Source: Leishmania mexicana MHOM/GT/2001/U1103 (lineage: Eukaryota > Euglenozoa > Kinetoplastea > Trypanosomatida > Trypanosomatidae). From it: a stretch of 64,000 nt of DNA. The position numbers and the translations under genes are program-made. This document shows, in pieces, positions 11,258 through 21,493 of this stretch (within the stretch, counting starts at the first letter, position 1; every line of letters starts with the position of its first letter). The stretch is taken from the NCBI RefSeq assembly GCF_000234665.1, contig NC_018333.1:185001-249000 (forward strand), given 5' to 3'. The notes beneath the pieces were generated by a model. It saw only the letters and a list, made by a program, of their open reading frames with translations, made no database searches and was not told the origin of the DNA.

Positions 11258-14041
11258 CTACACCTTGTGATCGTCTTTCAGTGCGTGGCCAGTCGCCCGT
11301 GCCGCCATCGCTTGGCGCTTCTTTCCTGAGGACGTTCTGTTCGGTGTAGTGCGGCTCGACTGGTTGACAACGCCCGAGACACGGTAGATCGACGAGCCTG
11401 CCGGTCGAAGATCAGCACGCTGTTTGCTGGGAGAGGAGGTGCCGAGGTTGGTGCGGTAGTGAACAGGTGTATTGAGAGCGCGTGTCATCGGGCTCGGGTT
11501 CGATCGCCTCTTCGACGAAGACTCCACAGCCGCGGCGCTGCCCGCCATCAACGCTCGGTGGCGTGGCGATTTCTCTTTGTGCGGCTGCGCAGGCGGTTGC
11601 AGCCGCTGCGCCGGCTCCGGTGGCGACTTCCTCCGCCCCCGCGCACCGCTGCCACCACTACCCTCTTGGCCCACCACCACTAGCGAATCACCCTGCCCCG
11701 GGGTCGCCATAGGGGCACCCTCGCGCGTGCGGTGTAGCTGCCCTCCACTTGGCAAAGCCTCCGGCAACGCCATAGGTGACCTGTGACGGCTGTCCATCGA
11801 CGCACCTTCGCTGAGTGGGGACGACCCCGAAAAAGGGACGCCTGCATCCCTGGTCGCCGCCGCGTTTTTGGAGCTTGGCGTCTCGCTTTTAGAAGAAAGG
11901 TTGCTGCTCGTAGTACCGCCCGCCTCGTGATCGCCCGTCTCGTCCTCGAGTGAGTACCGATACCCACCGAGGCGGCGGCTGCTCGAACCTTTCGTCATAT
12001 CGTCGCTGCCTTTCGCCTTCGCAAGGGCCGCGGTGTCTAAAAGAATGGACCGAGGAGGCTTGCCAAGATGCGGGTTCGGCTGCGCCAGCTCCTTTGCCTT
12101 CAGCGGCGGGTGTGCGGCGACGGGCTTGTGAGCAGCGCTCTCCTTCCGCTCACCGGCAGCCTTGGCCAGCGCTGCGGATGCTGTGGCGGCCGTTGGAGCG
12201 CCTTGTCCTAGGAGCCAAGGGTGCTGACGCAGTTGCGAGGCCGTCCACCGATCCTTGATGTTAGTTTTGGTGCACATACGAATAAAGTCCTTCGCGCCTT
12301 CGGAGGCGCATGCCGGAATCTGATCCTCGATCTTGGAACTGATGATGGCGAACATCACCGCCATCTGGTTGTCGAGGTTCGCGAATGGCGGCTTGCCAGT
12401 GAGCATCTGGATGACGCAGCACCCCACTGACCATACATCTGCCTCGAACGAGTATCCAGAGCAGGCAATCATCTCGGGTGACATGAAGCTTGGAGTGCCT
12501 TGCACGGACCGCGTGATGAGGGTGTCCGCCAACTCCTTACTCTGCCCAAAGTCGCCCAGCTTGAGCTGGTCGTCCTCTGTGAGGAAGAGGTTATCACCCT
12601 TCAAGTCACGATGAAGGATGTGCGAGACGTGCAGGTACTCGAGCCCCTCTAGCAGCTGGGCTGTGTAGTCGCGTGTCTTCTTCTCGGAGAGACCGCCGAC
12701 GCTCTCCAGCTTACTGCCCACAGTACCACCCCCTACAAACTCCATGAAAATGCGAAGGGAGTTGTTCTCGCGCACAGCGCCGAGATAAGTCACAACGTGA
12801 GGATGGTGCAGTCGACGCATGACACGAATCTCCGACTCAAGAGCGGCCAACTGCTTCTCTACGTCCTTTGTGAAGTCGTGTGGCACAATAATCTCCTTCA
12901 CGGCAATGATGTTGCTGCTGTCCAGGTCCTGGGCTCTATAGACATCCCCGAAGGTGCCACGTCCGACACGTTCCAGCAGCTTGACACTCTGCACGCGTGG
13001 CCGCTGGTCAATGGAGTTGCTCAGAGGACTGCCGCCATCCGTACCCTGGCCCACAGAAGAGTTGTCCGCGGTGAGCTGCAATCCCCCGTCACAGAGCCGC
13101 GCCGCCGAGGCACTTGGCGCGCTCAGTGCTGCTGTGGATGCAGCGGTATGCGAGCCTCGACCTGTGTTTGACCGCGCAGCAGATGAGGAAGGGGATATAA
13201 CGACCACGGGCAGGTCCCTCTGCGGGACAGCAGCCGCTATGCGAGGCTCTGCCGCTATCCCCACTGCCACATCCGCGGCGGCGCTGTCGCGTACCTGGTG
13301 GTGTGCGTTGACGCTGGCACCGTTGTATGGATCAATCCCGCCGGACCCGAAGATGCTACCAAAGCTGTTCGACTCCCTATGCGGAGGTGGGACGTTGGGC
13401 TTGCGGAAACGGCTCGCCCATCCAGTGGCGGCGTATTTATTCTCAGTTAGACCGGTGAGGCTGCAACTCGGTACACTCTCCGAGATGGCTGTGTAGGACA
13501 TGCTATGACTTGAGCCCTCCGTTTCTGCAGAGTTCGACGACGCGTCGGAGTCGCACGCGTAGAAAGAGGGGTCATCGCTGTAGCTGAGGAAACTCTCCTC
13601 CACCTCGCGACTGCTACCGCTGGGAAAGCTGCGGCGCATACGCGCACGGATCTCGTGCCCCACCCGTGATGCGCGGCTACGGCTCATGGAGCTGCTTACT
13701 TTGCCACCGTGCCGTAAGCGTCGATGGTCAAAGAACGACGATGTCGAATCCTCCGTCTGCTCCTCCATAGCAACACTGCACAACTCACTGCGTACCTCGC
13801 TCACGGAGGCCTCACTCGGGATGCTAGCCGTGTTGAAGCGTGAAGGCAGATGAGGCGGCCGGGTGTTCTCACCACTGTCTAGCGGTACCAGCTGCATCAC
13901 GCACGCCAACGGATTCTTGAGCGACCGGACGATACGCCGGGAGGCGGTACAGCCACGAGAGATGGAGACGCTGGCCTCTGTGGGGAGGTCAATGTCGACC
14001 CCGCCCGGCCGCGCGTAGCCTACATTTTTGCGAGAGTGCAT
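11258..14041 (-). CDS. STE11-type (MAPKKK-like) serine/threonine protein kinase
   Basis: A 927-residue kinase. I start it at the ATG at 14039-14041 (MHSRKNVGYARPGG); an upstream in-frame extension would begin with TTG. Residues 1-350 are Ser/Ala-rich and probably disordered. The kinase domain spans about 352-605: glycine loop GRGTFG (361-366), AVKEI with catalytic Lys382, HRDLKGDN with Asp479, DFG at 497-499, a GTPSFMSPEMI activation segment and a WLLG end. The HRDLKGDN loop and the GTPxxMxPE segment place it in the STE11/MEKK group, which phosphorylates MAPK kinases. Residues 605-927 are again low-complexity, rich in Ser, Pro and basic residues. No regulatory domain was recognised. All catalytic residues are present, so it should be active. 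It stands alone between long noncoding gaps with a SIDER2-like element on each side. Confidence 0.9.
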   Translation of the reverse strand: MHSRKNVGYARPGGVDIDLPTEASVSISRGCTASRRIVRSLKNPLACVMQLVPLDSGENTRPPHLPSRFNTASIPSEASVSEVRSELCSVAMEEQTEDSTSSFFDHRRLRHGGKVSSSMSRSRASRVGHEIRARMRRSFPSGSSREVEESFLSYSDDPSFYACDSDASSNSAETEGSSHSMSYTAISESVPSCSLTGLTENKYAATGWASRFRKPNVPPPHRESNSFGSIFGSGGIDPYNGASVNAHHQVRDSAAADVAVGIAAEPRIAAAVPQRDLPVVVISPSSSAARSNTGRGSHTAASTAALSAPSASAARLCDGGLQLTADNSSVGQGTDGGSPLSNSIDQRPRVQSVKLLERVGRGTFGDVYRAQDLDSSNIIAVKEIIVPHDFTKDVEKQLAALESEIRVMRRLHHPHVVTYLGAVRENNSLRIFMEFVGGGTVGSKLESVGGLSEKKTRDYTAQLLEGLEYLHVSHILHRDLKGDNLFLTEDDQLKLGDFGQSKELADTLITRSVQGTPSFMSPEMIACSGYSFEADVWSVGCCVIQMLTGKPPFANLDNQMAVMFAIISSKIEDQIPACASEGAKDFIRMCTKTNIKDRWTASQLRQHPWLLGQGAPTAATASAALAKAAGERKESAAHKPVAAHPPLKAKELAQPNPHLGKPPRSILLDTAALAKAKGSDDMTKGSSSRRLGGYRYSLEDETGDHEAGGTTSSNLSSKSETPSSKNAAATRDAGVPFSGSSPLSEGASMDSRHRSPMALPEALPSGGQLHRTREGAPMATPGQGDSLVVVGQEGSGGSGARGRRKSPPEPAQRLQPPAQPHKEKSPRHRALMAGSAAAVESSSKRRSNPSPMTRALNTPVHYRTNLGTSSPSKQRADLRPAGSSIYRVSGVVNQSSRTTPNRTSSGKKRQAMAARATGHALKDDHKV

Positions 14042-16706
14042 ATTCACTGGCCCGAATGGCCTGTACACTGGCTTTTGAAAACCGGTGAACAAGACACCGC
14101 AGCCTCACGCCCACAAAGAGAGAGCCAGCGAAGGCGGGAGAAAGAAAAAGGGGTAAGACGAGCACGTCCCCGACACAGGCCCCCACAACAAGCACACACA
14201 CACACACGAACCGGCACGTATGGATGCACAGCCAGCCACCCGCGTGAGTCAGTGTGGTGGGTGTGTGACTGAAGCAGCCCCCGGCACGTTTGTTTCTCGT
14301 GCCTCTCTCCTTTTTGAGGTACTCTCTCGTCTAGTCAACAAGAGAGAGAGGCACAGCTGACTGGAGAAGCAGAACGGACACGAGAAGCACGAAAACGGCG
14401 ACAAGGAGGTCCCCCAAAAGGGAAGAGGAGAGAGGGTCGGAAAAAGTAAAGTCGAGGAGAACTGAAAGGAGAAGTGTCACAGATGGTAATGGAACGCGCT
14501 TGAGGCAATCGAGAGAGCGCCGGGGGAGTCCCGTAAAATCCGAAACAAAAAACAGGGAGAAAAGGCGCACACATACAAAGGGCGAGGGAGAGATGCGGTA
14601 TTTTCCGTGGTACTAGATAGCACGGAAAAGTGTCGTAGAGGAAAAAAGCCCGACTAAAGTGAATAGAACACAACCGTCCTAGGGAAAGCGAAATGGAAGG
14701 AGAGGAAGAAAGAGAAGGAGGGGGAGGGGGAGGGGGGAGGCAAAATGCGCCTCGCGACCCAGCCCACCGGGGTGTTGCCGCCCCGCCACAGAAGAGGAAG
14801 AAAACACACACACACGCGCGTGCAGCAAAAGACAAACATACGACACGGCAACAGAAAAGAGAGCGGCGGCAGCAGTGAATGAGGATGAACACACAACACT
14901 TAAAAAAAAGCTAGAAGAAGAGAGGGTCGACAGAGAGAAATCGAGAGGAGGAGAGACAATCAAGTCGAACAGAGGGAAGGAGGGAGGGGTGCAAAATGGG
15001 GGGAGGGGGGCGGAAGGAATCAAGAAGACTAAAACAAAAAAAGCGGGAGGAGAGGCAAGCACAGGAAAGGATGAGGAAAGAGAGAAGAGGGGAGAAGACA
15101 GAGATACGCAAGCTACGCCGTCGTATTAGTTGACGTAGGTGATACACCTGGGATGGAAAGGGGTGCTTGCGTATGTCACTTCCTCTCGCTGCTCGCCTGC
15201 TCCTTGGCCTAAACACACACACGAAAAAAAAATAAAAAGCGAGACAAATAAAAGACAGAGGGAGAGAGGGGGGTAGGGAAATGAGAGGCGAACAACGTAG
15301 GAGGGAGAGAGACAAGACCTCGGAGAAAACGAAGATAGTCAAAATATAGAAGACAGCGAACCGAGATAAAACGTGTGCGGAACCGGCGCAATCGAGGAGG
15401 AAGACGAAGGCGCTCCGGAGGAGAGACTGGGGAAGGCGGGGATGAACACAACCACGTGCATGCACACCAGGCCGAAGTGAAAGGCGAGGTGTGAAAGGAC
15501 GGAAGACCACCAAGCAGATGCGACTCTATCAGTTTTTGACCCACAGAGAGAGAGAGATGCCTGTTTATGTGTTTGTAATTTACCCCCGCATGCAAGTGCG
15601 AGAAGTCGATGCGCACACGCACAGAGTCAGCGCTTAATAATCTCTACTGCACTCTCTGTGCTCTACTTTGGCACACCCGTCCTCCCCTCTCGCTTTCAGC
15701 TTGTGTGTTCGCCGCGCCTGTCCGTGCTTTGCTCCTCCTGCCGTTTCGCGTCGACGCCTTTGGAAGACTGCTTCAAGACAAACAAGAAAAAAAGAAAAAC
15801 AAAATACACAGAATGTGCACACCGGCACGTCCAAGAGGCAGAGGTGGAAGAGACAGGAAAAAAAACGGTGCGCAATCACGCACGCACGCACACACACACA
15901 CAACGATCCCAAAGGAGCGAGAAATAAACTATAAAACAGAGGGAGTTGCGAGCACCAAAACAAAGAAACAGGGACCAAATATGTACCGCAATTTGCGCTC
16001 TCTCTCTATCCCGAAGTTTTTTTTTAGTGTTTTGTGGAACACGTTGTGCACGACGTTTGTATGTGTCGCCGTGGCACTGCGCTGCTACGTCAAGGTGGCG
16101 CACGGCCACTTCAGCGCACAAGCCGACGGAAACACCGCAGAGCTTACCCTGGCCCCTTCCCCCCCCCCTCGCACAGCCCTTTCAGTACGAGAGAAAGAAC
16201 AGAAATAGAAGAACGAGGTTGGAAAGGAGGCTTGAGGTGGTCTTCGTGTTTCCTTGGCGCTTGAGCGATATCCCCCCTGCTGCTGATTTCTTCACGCTTT
16301 TCCTTTTCGTTTTGTGCTCGCACCACCCCGTATCCAGGCCTGACGGTCTCTCCTCTACTACGAGGCAACGGAAAGGGGAGAGAGAGTCCACCTCGGTGAG
16401 AGAATCACGAGGTGCTGAAGTCCGAGAGAGAAGCAAGACAGGACAAAGAACAGAGAAAAGGAGGTGGGGAGAGAAAAAAAAAAAGATGGGCTCCTCCTAC
16501 TCTTCTTGGAGGAAGTGCAAAGTGCCGAGACCGTCCGCCTCTCCTTTGTCTTACCTTTCGCTCACTTTTTTTTTCAGCTAAAGGAGAAAACAGTTGTGTG
16601 GCACTGATCCAAGTACCACGCAACTCCTCTTACGTGGATTCAGACAGATAAAAGGAGGTAGAGAACAAAATGGATGTACAGCGCGAGAGAGTGAGCACAC
16701 ACACAC

Positions 16707-16741
<35 letters not shown>

Positions 16742-17980
16742 ATTGGTTAGGGTAGGTTAGTGGAAGGGGACGGCCAAGAAAAAGAAGACGCACTAGCGCT
16801 CCCCTCTCCCTTCTCGCCGTTTGAGAGTCACTTGAACCTCTTTTCGTTTTTTTTATATACAGTGTAACGGTGGCCGAAAAAAAAAAACGAGAAAACAACA
16901 ACAGAAATGCCGAAGCGTCTTTGACGATGGTGGGGCTCGGTAGTACGCGAACAGAGAGGTGAGCGCCACGCCTGTGTATGGAGAAGAGGTCGGAGATCCC
17001 GGTGACAAAAGGTAAAGCCACAGGGATAAGATTCCTTTCGTGCTTTTCGTCGTTTGCGAACTTCCCCGTTTGATCCCTTTCGTAGTTGTTTGCGGCAGGC
17101 ACTCACGAATATGCGAGGTTATGGGAAAATTGTGAGCTGGAAAGCGGGAGGGAGGGAAGGTCAGATGCGCACGCACACACACGCACACACCAATGTCATG
17201 TACCCTATTCCTCCTTCAAAACAAGTTCCCTAGCACACACGCACACACACACAAATAGCGCGCGTTACCACCTTCGCTCCTGCGGAACTGCACGAGCACT
17301 CGTAAGGGATGTGGATCGTCAAACCACACGATACGTATCAGTCCCGTGGGTTGTGTGAAAAAAAGGGGTGAGGGAAAAGGAGAGACGGAAGATGGGGAAG
17401 GGGGAGGGGGGCGACATTGATGGGCGAGGTAAAAGCACCGCGAGGAGATGTGGAGAGAGGAGATGGGTAAAGATGTAGCTGACAAAAACCCGCCACTTTT
17501 ACAGGCAGCATCTGCTTCTTCAGTGCCTCTTCATCCCAGCGGACCCCTGCACCCAAGAGGTACAACAAATGAGAAGAGACTGCGGGTGAACGGCCACTGA
17601 GGGGCAGTGTGTCCGCTCCTGCGGTAGCTACGGTCAGACAACCAATCAAGGAGAGGAAATGTGGCCTCACCTCCTGAGAGAAGACAACCCGGCCCTCTGA
17701 GGACCTTCCTTGTACACTCGCGTGCCTCAGGTTGTTTCTTTCCTCTATATAGAATGCAACGTGTGGGCTAAGCCAGCATCGACTCGTGCCCCAGCACAGT
17801 TAAGATTGCCGCGCAACAAAATCAAGCACGCCTGAAAGGGAGAGTTCAGCCCTTTCTGTACATGAGCGGATATCCCCCAGCAGCGTAAGATGAATAACAT
17901 GATCGTACACACACCTTCATTCCGGTGACTGTCCTCTCTAGACTTCGCGCATGTACGTCCAGTGTTAACTAAGTTTTCAA
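14042..17980. other. long noncoding region upstream of the STE11 kinase
   Basis: Nearly 4 kb with no supportable gene. The plus strand is A/G-rich and the sense strand C/T-rich, with CA-rich patches (about 14190-14215, 15880-15902, 17170-17255), a palindromic microsatellite at 16696-16741 and T or A runs. A frame at 17338-17670 (minus) looks slightly less biased but starts at GTG and has no recognisable domain. The kinase trans-splice site should lie in the pyrimidine-rich sense strand just right of 14041. Confidence 0.55.
16696..16741. repeat. compound palindromic microsatellite (CA)n(TA)n(TG)n
   Basis: A CA tract (about 16696-16706) passes into TA repeats (to about 16724) and then TG repeats (to 16741). 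The array is therefore almost perfectly self-complementary over some 45 bases and could extrude as a hairpin. It is followed by GGTTAGGGTAGGTTAG, which resembles degenerate telomeric repeat. Confidence 0.85.
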
Positions 17981-18584
17981 TCGGCTCAACGTGTGTCCAC
18001 TGCTCTGCCTTAGAATAGGAGCCAAGCGCCACTCTGACCTCCCCCGAAAAAACGCCCCCGTCACAGGCCCCCATCCGCGTCGGGCGAAGCAGAGCGAGAG
18101 ACACGCCCGATACATCAAATGCGCCCGGCTCAGTCACCTGAGGGCACCACCCCCTGCCTCGAACTCCGCCCACCCACCCCCGCCCCGCAGGTCGCCTCAC
18201 AGCCGCTCCCCACGCCAGTAGGCTGTGCGACGGCCGGGGGTGGGATACGCGCTCCAGTCACGCTGACGCTGCGTCTACCACATGGGCGGCGCAAGCCTGT
18301 GCACTGCCGCAGGTCGCTCTGCCGCAGCGCCATCCAGGGCCTGCACGCCGGCATCCGTGGCAGCACATCGCTCTGACCTCCCCACGCGGCAGGTGGCTCA
18401 CCGTGCCACCATCAGGGGTGGCTCGGCATGGGGCAGGGGAGGGGGAGAGACGGAGGAGGGGCTGCCTGGCTTCCGCACAGAGTGAGAGCACCGGACCCTG
18501 GGATACCACGCACTGGGGCGTCACCCCCTTCCCCTCGTCAGCCGGATGACGAGCGAGTGAATGGCAGGAAAGGGAAAAAGAAGG
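17981..18584 (-). mobile_element. SIDER2-like degenerate retroposon, copy B (sense, in the cytochrome b5 reductase 3' UTR)
   Basis: This is the reverse complement of the element at 6653-7257, about 604 bp and nearly identical, differing by scattered substitutions. Its orientation is the same as transcription and it begins about 210 bp after the stop codon of the cytochrome b5/reductase gene, a typical position for SIDER2 in a 3' UTR. SIDER2 elements in 3' UTRs are reported to promote mRNA degradation in Leishmania, so it may lower expression of that gene. The two copies form an inverted repeat with a 10.7-kb spacer that contains only the STE11 kinase. Confidence 0.7.
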
Positions 18585-18795
18585 TCCCAGACACATTCCA
18601 GTAAGGCTGCACGGCCGCTTCCGCTGGCGATGTGTCCGTGAAAAGGTGTGAAGAGTGAGAGGAAGAAGGAGAAAAAAATAGGAATATCCACCCCCCCCGT
18701 GTGACTCGCTGACTTGCATACGCTTCCCTTCACCTGGTGCACGTATGTCTAGCAGCTGCCTGCGGTGCATGCTACAATTGCGTTTCACATCTCCC

Positions 18796-20409
18796 CTACA
18801 GGTGATGAATCTGTGCGGCAGTGCAGATGCCTGACTCCAGCACTGCTCCAGCCACGGCATCATTGAAGGTTGGAGGACCGCACACGACAACCGCCTGCGC
18901 AGGAGGGATCTCTATACCCTTGAAAGACTCCGCCGTGAGACGCCCTCCACACAGCACATGCGAAGCGAAGGATGTGGACTCCACTGATACATCCTGCGGT
19001 GACGCGCGGGAGAAGAGAAGGACAATACGTAGCGTGTGCTTCTGACTCGGCAGCGCCTTTGAGTAGCGGTTGGCAAGTCGGCGCAGCTCTTCCGCCAAGA
19101 TAAGATCTTCTGATGTTCGGACGGAGCAGACGAGGGTGACGCTGGACAACTGTGTCTCGAGCGCGTTGGAGGAGATGGAGTAAAGAGGTACAATACCGGT
19201 TCCGCCAGCAATCAGCACCACGTGCCGCTCCTCCGGGACAGCGCCTTGCACAGCGGCATCGGTGTTGAGCTGCCAGGAAGGAGGAAGAGGCCCGTCAAAG
19301 AAGACCTCACAGCCTTCTTTTAGGCCGAAGAAGTACCCAGACGTTCGGCCATTGGGGTAGTGCTTCATACAAATCGTGAAGCTCGTCACCCCCGTCTTGA
19401 ATGGAGTGTAGAAGCGGCTCTCTTCCTTATACAGATTGCTGTAGAGTCTGATGTGTCCGCCAGGAATCATGTCGAGTGGATTGGGACATGAAAAGGTGAA
19501 GTAGTGGATGGTGGCGGTCGAGTTCACGGGTACCATCTCCAAAATGCGAGTGGACTGAACCTCGGTTCCCGCAGGGGGGATGACAGCGGATTTTGCCTCA
19601 ACCGCCACAGCTGGTCGTAGCGGAGACCTCACATCCGCCGCCCCCTCCACGGGGCCCAGGTAGAACTGCCTCACCATCTTCTTCGCCAGAGGGCCGTGAA
19701 TGCGCATAAAAGTGTCGCCGCACTCGCGACCGTTGCTGTTCGTCAGCACGCGTAGGCCACCAGGGTGCTTGTCGCGCATTGGTGTCACGTCGTAGGCATC
19801 GCTGAAAAGAATAAGAATAATTCGGTTCGGATCCTCGCTGAGAGCCTTCGTGATGTCGGCCATACGCAAATGTGCAGGGACGAGAGCAGCAGTTGGTGTC
19901 TCGTCAGCAGCGGCAGACGTACTCTCGGGTGGCGCTAGCTCACCAATCAAGAAAGCAGGCAGCTTCCTCACTGCTGTCGCACTGTGCATGCTAAAGAAGG
20001 CGTCTGTCACATCTTTGCCGTTGTTGCGCCGCAGCACGGACTTGCCACCAGGGTGAGAAGCGAGAAAAGTGGTCACATCGTAGACCCTGTCGCGAATGAT
20101 CACCAACGTGCGGTCTGGGTTTACGGAAATCAGCTGCTGCACCTCGGCCATCGTGAAGGACTTGCGGCGCGGGTGCTGCTTCTGTGGAAGCGCACGCTTG
20201 CTTGGCTCCTCTCCCGGCACCGTCATAGAGACCTGCTCCGTCGACGTCGGCGGCGTGGTAGGAGTTACCGTCGCCTCCATCTCCTCCGCCTCCGGGGCTG
20301 CCGCGTTGGAGGAAGGAGGTTCGGTGTGATGCTCTGTGTCGACGTGGGCCTGCCGCTCCTCCTCGTGCGCAGGTGAGGAGATTATACCCCTTGCGTACTT
20401 TGAGCCCAT
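18796..20409 (-). CDS. cytochrome b5 - cytochrome b5 - cytochrome b5 reductase fusion
   Basis: A 537-residue protein starting at ATG 20407-20409. After an acidic, Pro/Glu-rich leader come two cytochrome b5-like domains. The first (about 82-158) has heme-ligand candidates His119 (HPGG) and His142. The second (about 180-253) has His215 (HPGG) and His238. From ~285 follows a ferredoxin-reductase-type module: FAD motif RFYTPF (332-337), GRTSGYFFGLKEG, the pyridine-nucleotide loop GGTGIVPLYS (402-411) and the C-terminal VCGPPTFND. One chain could thus carry electrons from NAD(P)H through FAD to two hemes, as in fatty-acid desaturase or sterol-oxidation chains; the acceptor is unknown. The N-terminus MGSKYARG fits N-myristoylation, and no membrane segment is seen. 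Distances from each HPGG to its second His (23 residues) are equal in both domains, suggesting internal duplication. Confidence 0.88.
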   Translation of the reverse strand: MGSKYARGIISSPAHEEERQAHVDTEHHTEPPSSNAAAPEAEEMEATVTPTTPPTSTEQVSMTVPGEEPSKRALPQKQHPRRKSFTMAEVQQLISVNPDRTLVIIRDRVYDVTTFLASHPGGKSVLRRNNGKDVTDAFFSMHSATAVRKLPAFLIGELAPPESTSAAADETPTAALVPAHLRMADITKALSEDPNRIILILFSDAYDVTPMRDKHPGGLRVLTNSNGRECGDTFMRIHGPLAKKMVRQFYLGPVEGAADVRSPLRPAVAVEAKSAVIPPAGTEVQSTRILEMVPVNSTATIHYFTFSCPNPLDMIPGGHIRLYSNLYKEESRFYTPFKTGVTSFTICMKHYPNGRTSGYFFGLKEGCEVFFDGPLPPSWQLNTDAAVQGAVPEERHVVLIAGGTGIVPLYSISSNALETQLSSVTLVCSVRTSEDLILAEELRRLANRYSKALPSQKHTLRIVLLFSRASPQDVSVESTSFASHVLCGGRLTAESFKGIEIPPAQAVVVCGPPTFNDAVAGAVLESGICTAAQIHHL

Positions 20410-21493
20410 GAGTTATAACAAGAACGAAAAGCACCTGAGATAGGGAGAAAGCAGATTTGCGCTCGCACTGATCGCAACGGTGCCTTCGAGGGCGTGGTTA
20501 CGCTCGCAATGCACGTGAATGATGAAAATAAAACTAAACACGCACGAAAAAGGCGCACCAGCACGTGGGCGTGCGGAAAGAGATCGCGGCCGCCCTGAGT
20601 ACTGTGGGCGCGCGTGATGAGCTCGCTTTCCTCTAGCCGCTTTTGTGGGTGCGGCGTAAATGGAAAAGCAGCGCAGTCAGAGTTACAGACACAGTGAAGC
20701 AAGGCGTTGCAGTTTCCCAAACGAGCATAGAGAAAAGGCGAAGAGAAGCAGTGGTCACCTGCACCCCCGGAGCCATGGGCCACTGGGCACCTGCGAAGCT
20801 TTGCCTCTTGAGGTCGACGAGCATGTCAATGGTGACCGTAGACATCGCAAACGAAAGATGGGACGCACTTTGTGCAGCTGTGCTTACACCTGAATCTCAA
20901 GCTCTCCGCCCCCCGACCACGCTATCGTCGAGTAGTCTCCGCTACGTCATGATGCCCACCATGTGCTTCGCCAGTGGGCGTGCCATCCATGCCGTGCGTG
21001 CGATGTGCGGTCGTTTACCTCATAATGTCAAGAACGGCCAACACATACAGAAAACAAAACGGAACGCATTATTCGAGTTACCAATGGGGAGTGAAAAAAA
21101 ACCCTTCTGTCAAGCATCGTCGCAGCGGCCAGCGCCTTGCTCTCCTCTCCCGTTCCCAGGCTGCTTAGCACGCACAGCGGAGTGCGTCTGCGCGCGTGTA
21201 TGCGCGTCGATCACCCACAACAGGGATGTTGTGGGCAGGAGAACGCAAATGAGGGTGCAAGACCTCTGTCAGTGCCCGTGATGAAACAGAGAGAGAGGGC
21301 AATCCCTTTCCTCCCTCCATCACACGCACACACGTGCAAGCGCGCGCACACACACAAGCCCCCCTAGCTTCTGCGCTACGGGGAGAGGTGGCGAGCAAGA
21401 AAGCGCGCAACCTCATTAAGAAAAGCAGGCGCAAACGAAGTACACTCGCGGCACACGTACTCCCGCCACGACGCACTTGTGGTCCCGGGAGGC
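20410..21493. other. intergenic region
   Basis: About 1.1 kb between RRS1 and the cytochrome b5 fusion. The plus-strand frame at 20643-21281 is not supported by composition or motifs. No repeat or RNA gene was recognised. Confidence 0.55.

Noticed and set aside
17338..17670. 110-residue minus-strand frame with a signal-peptide-like start
   Set aside because: Starts at GTG, not ATG, and the second half is Pro/Leu/Ser low complexity. No family match.
18258..18890. 210-residue minus-strand frame through the SIDER2-like element
   Set aside because: It overlaps the end of the cytochrome b5 fusion gene and the repeat; the counterpart in copy A (6714-6980) is short. Repeat-derived.
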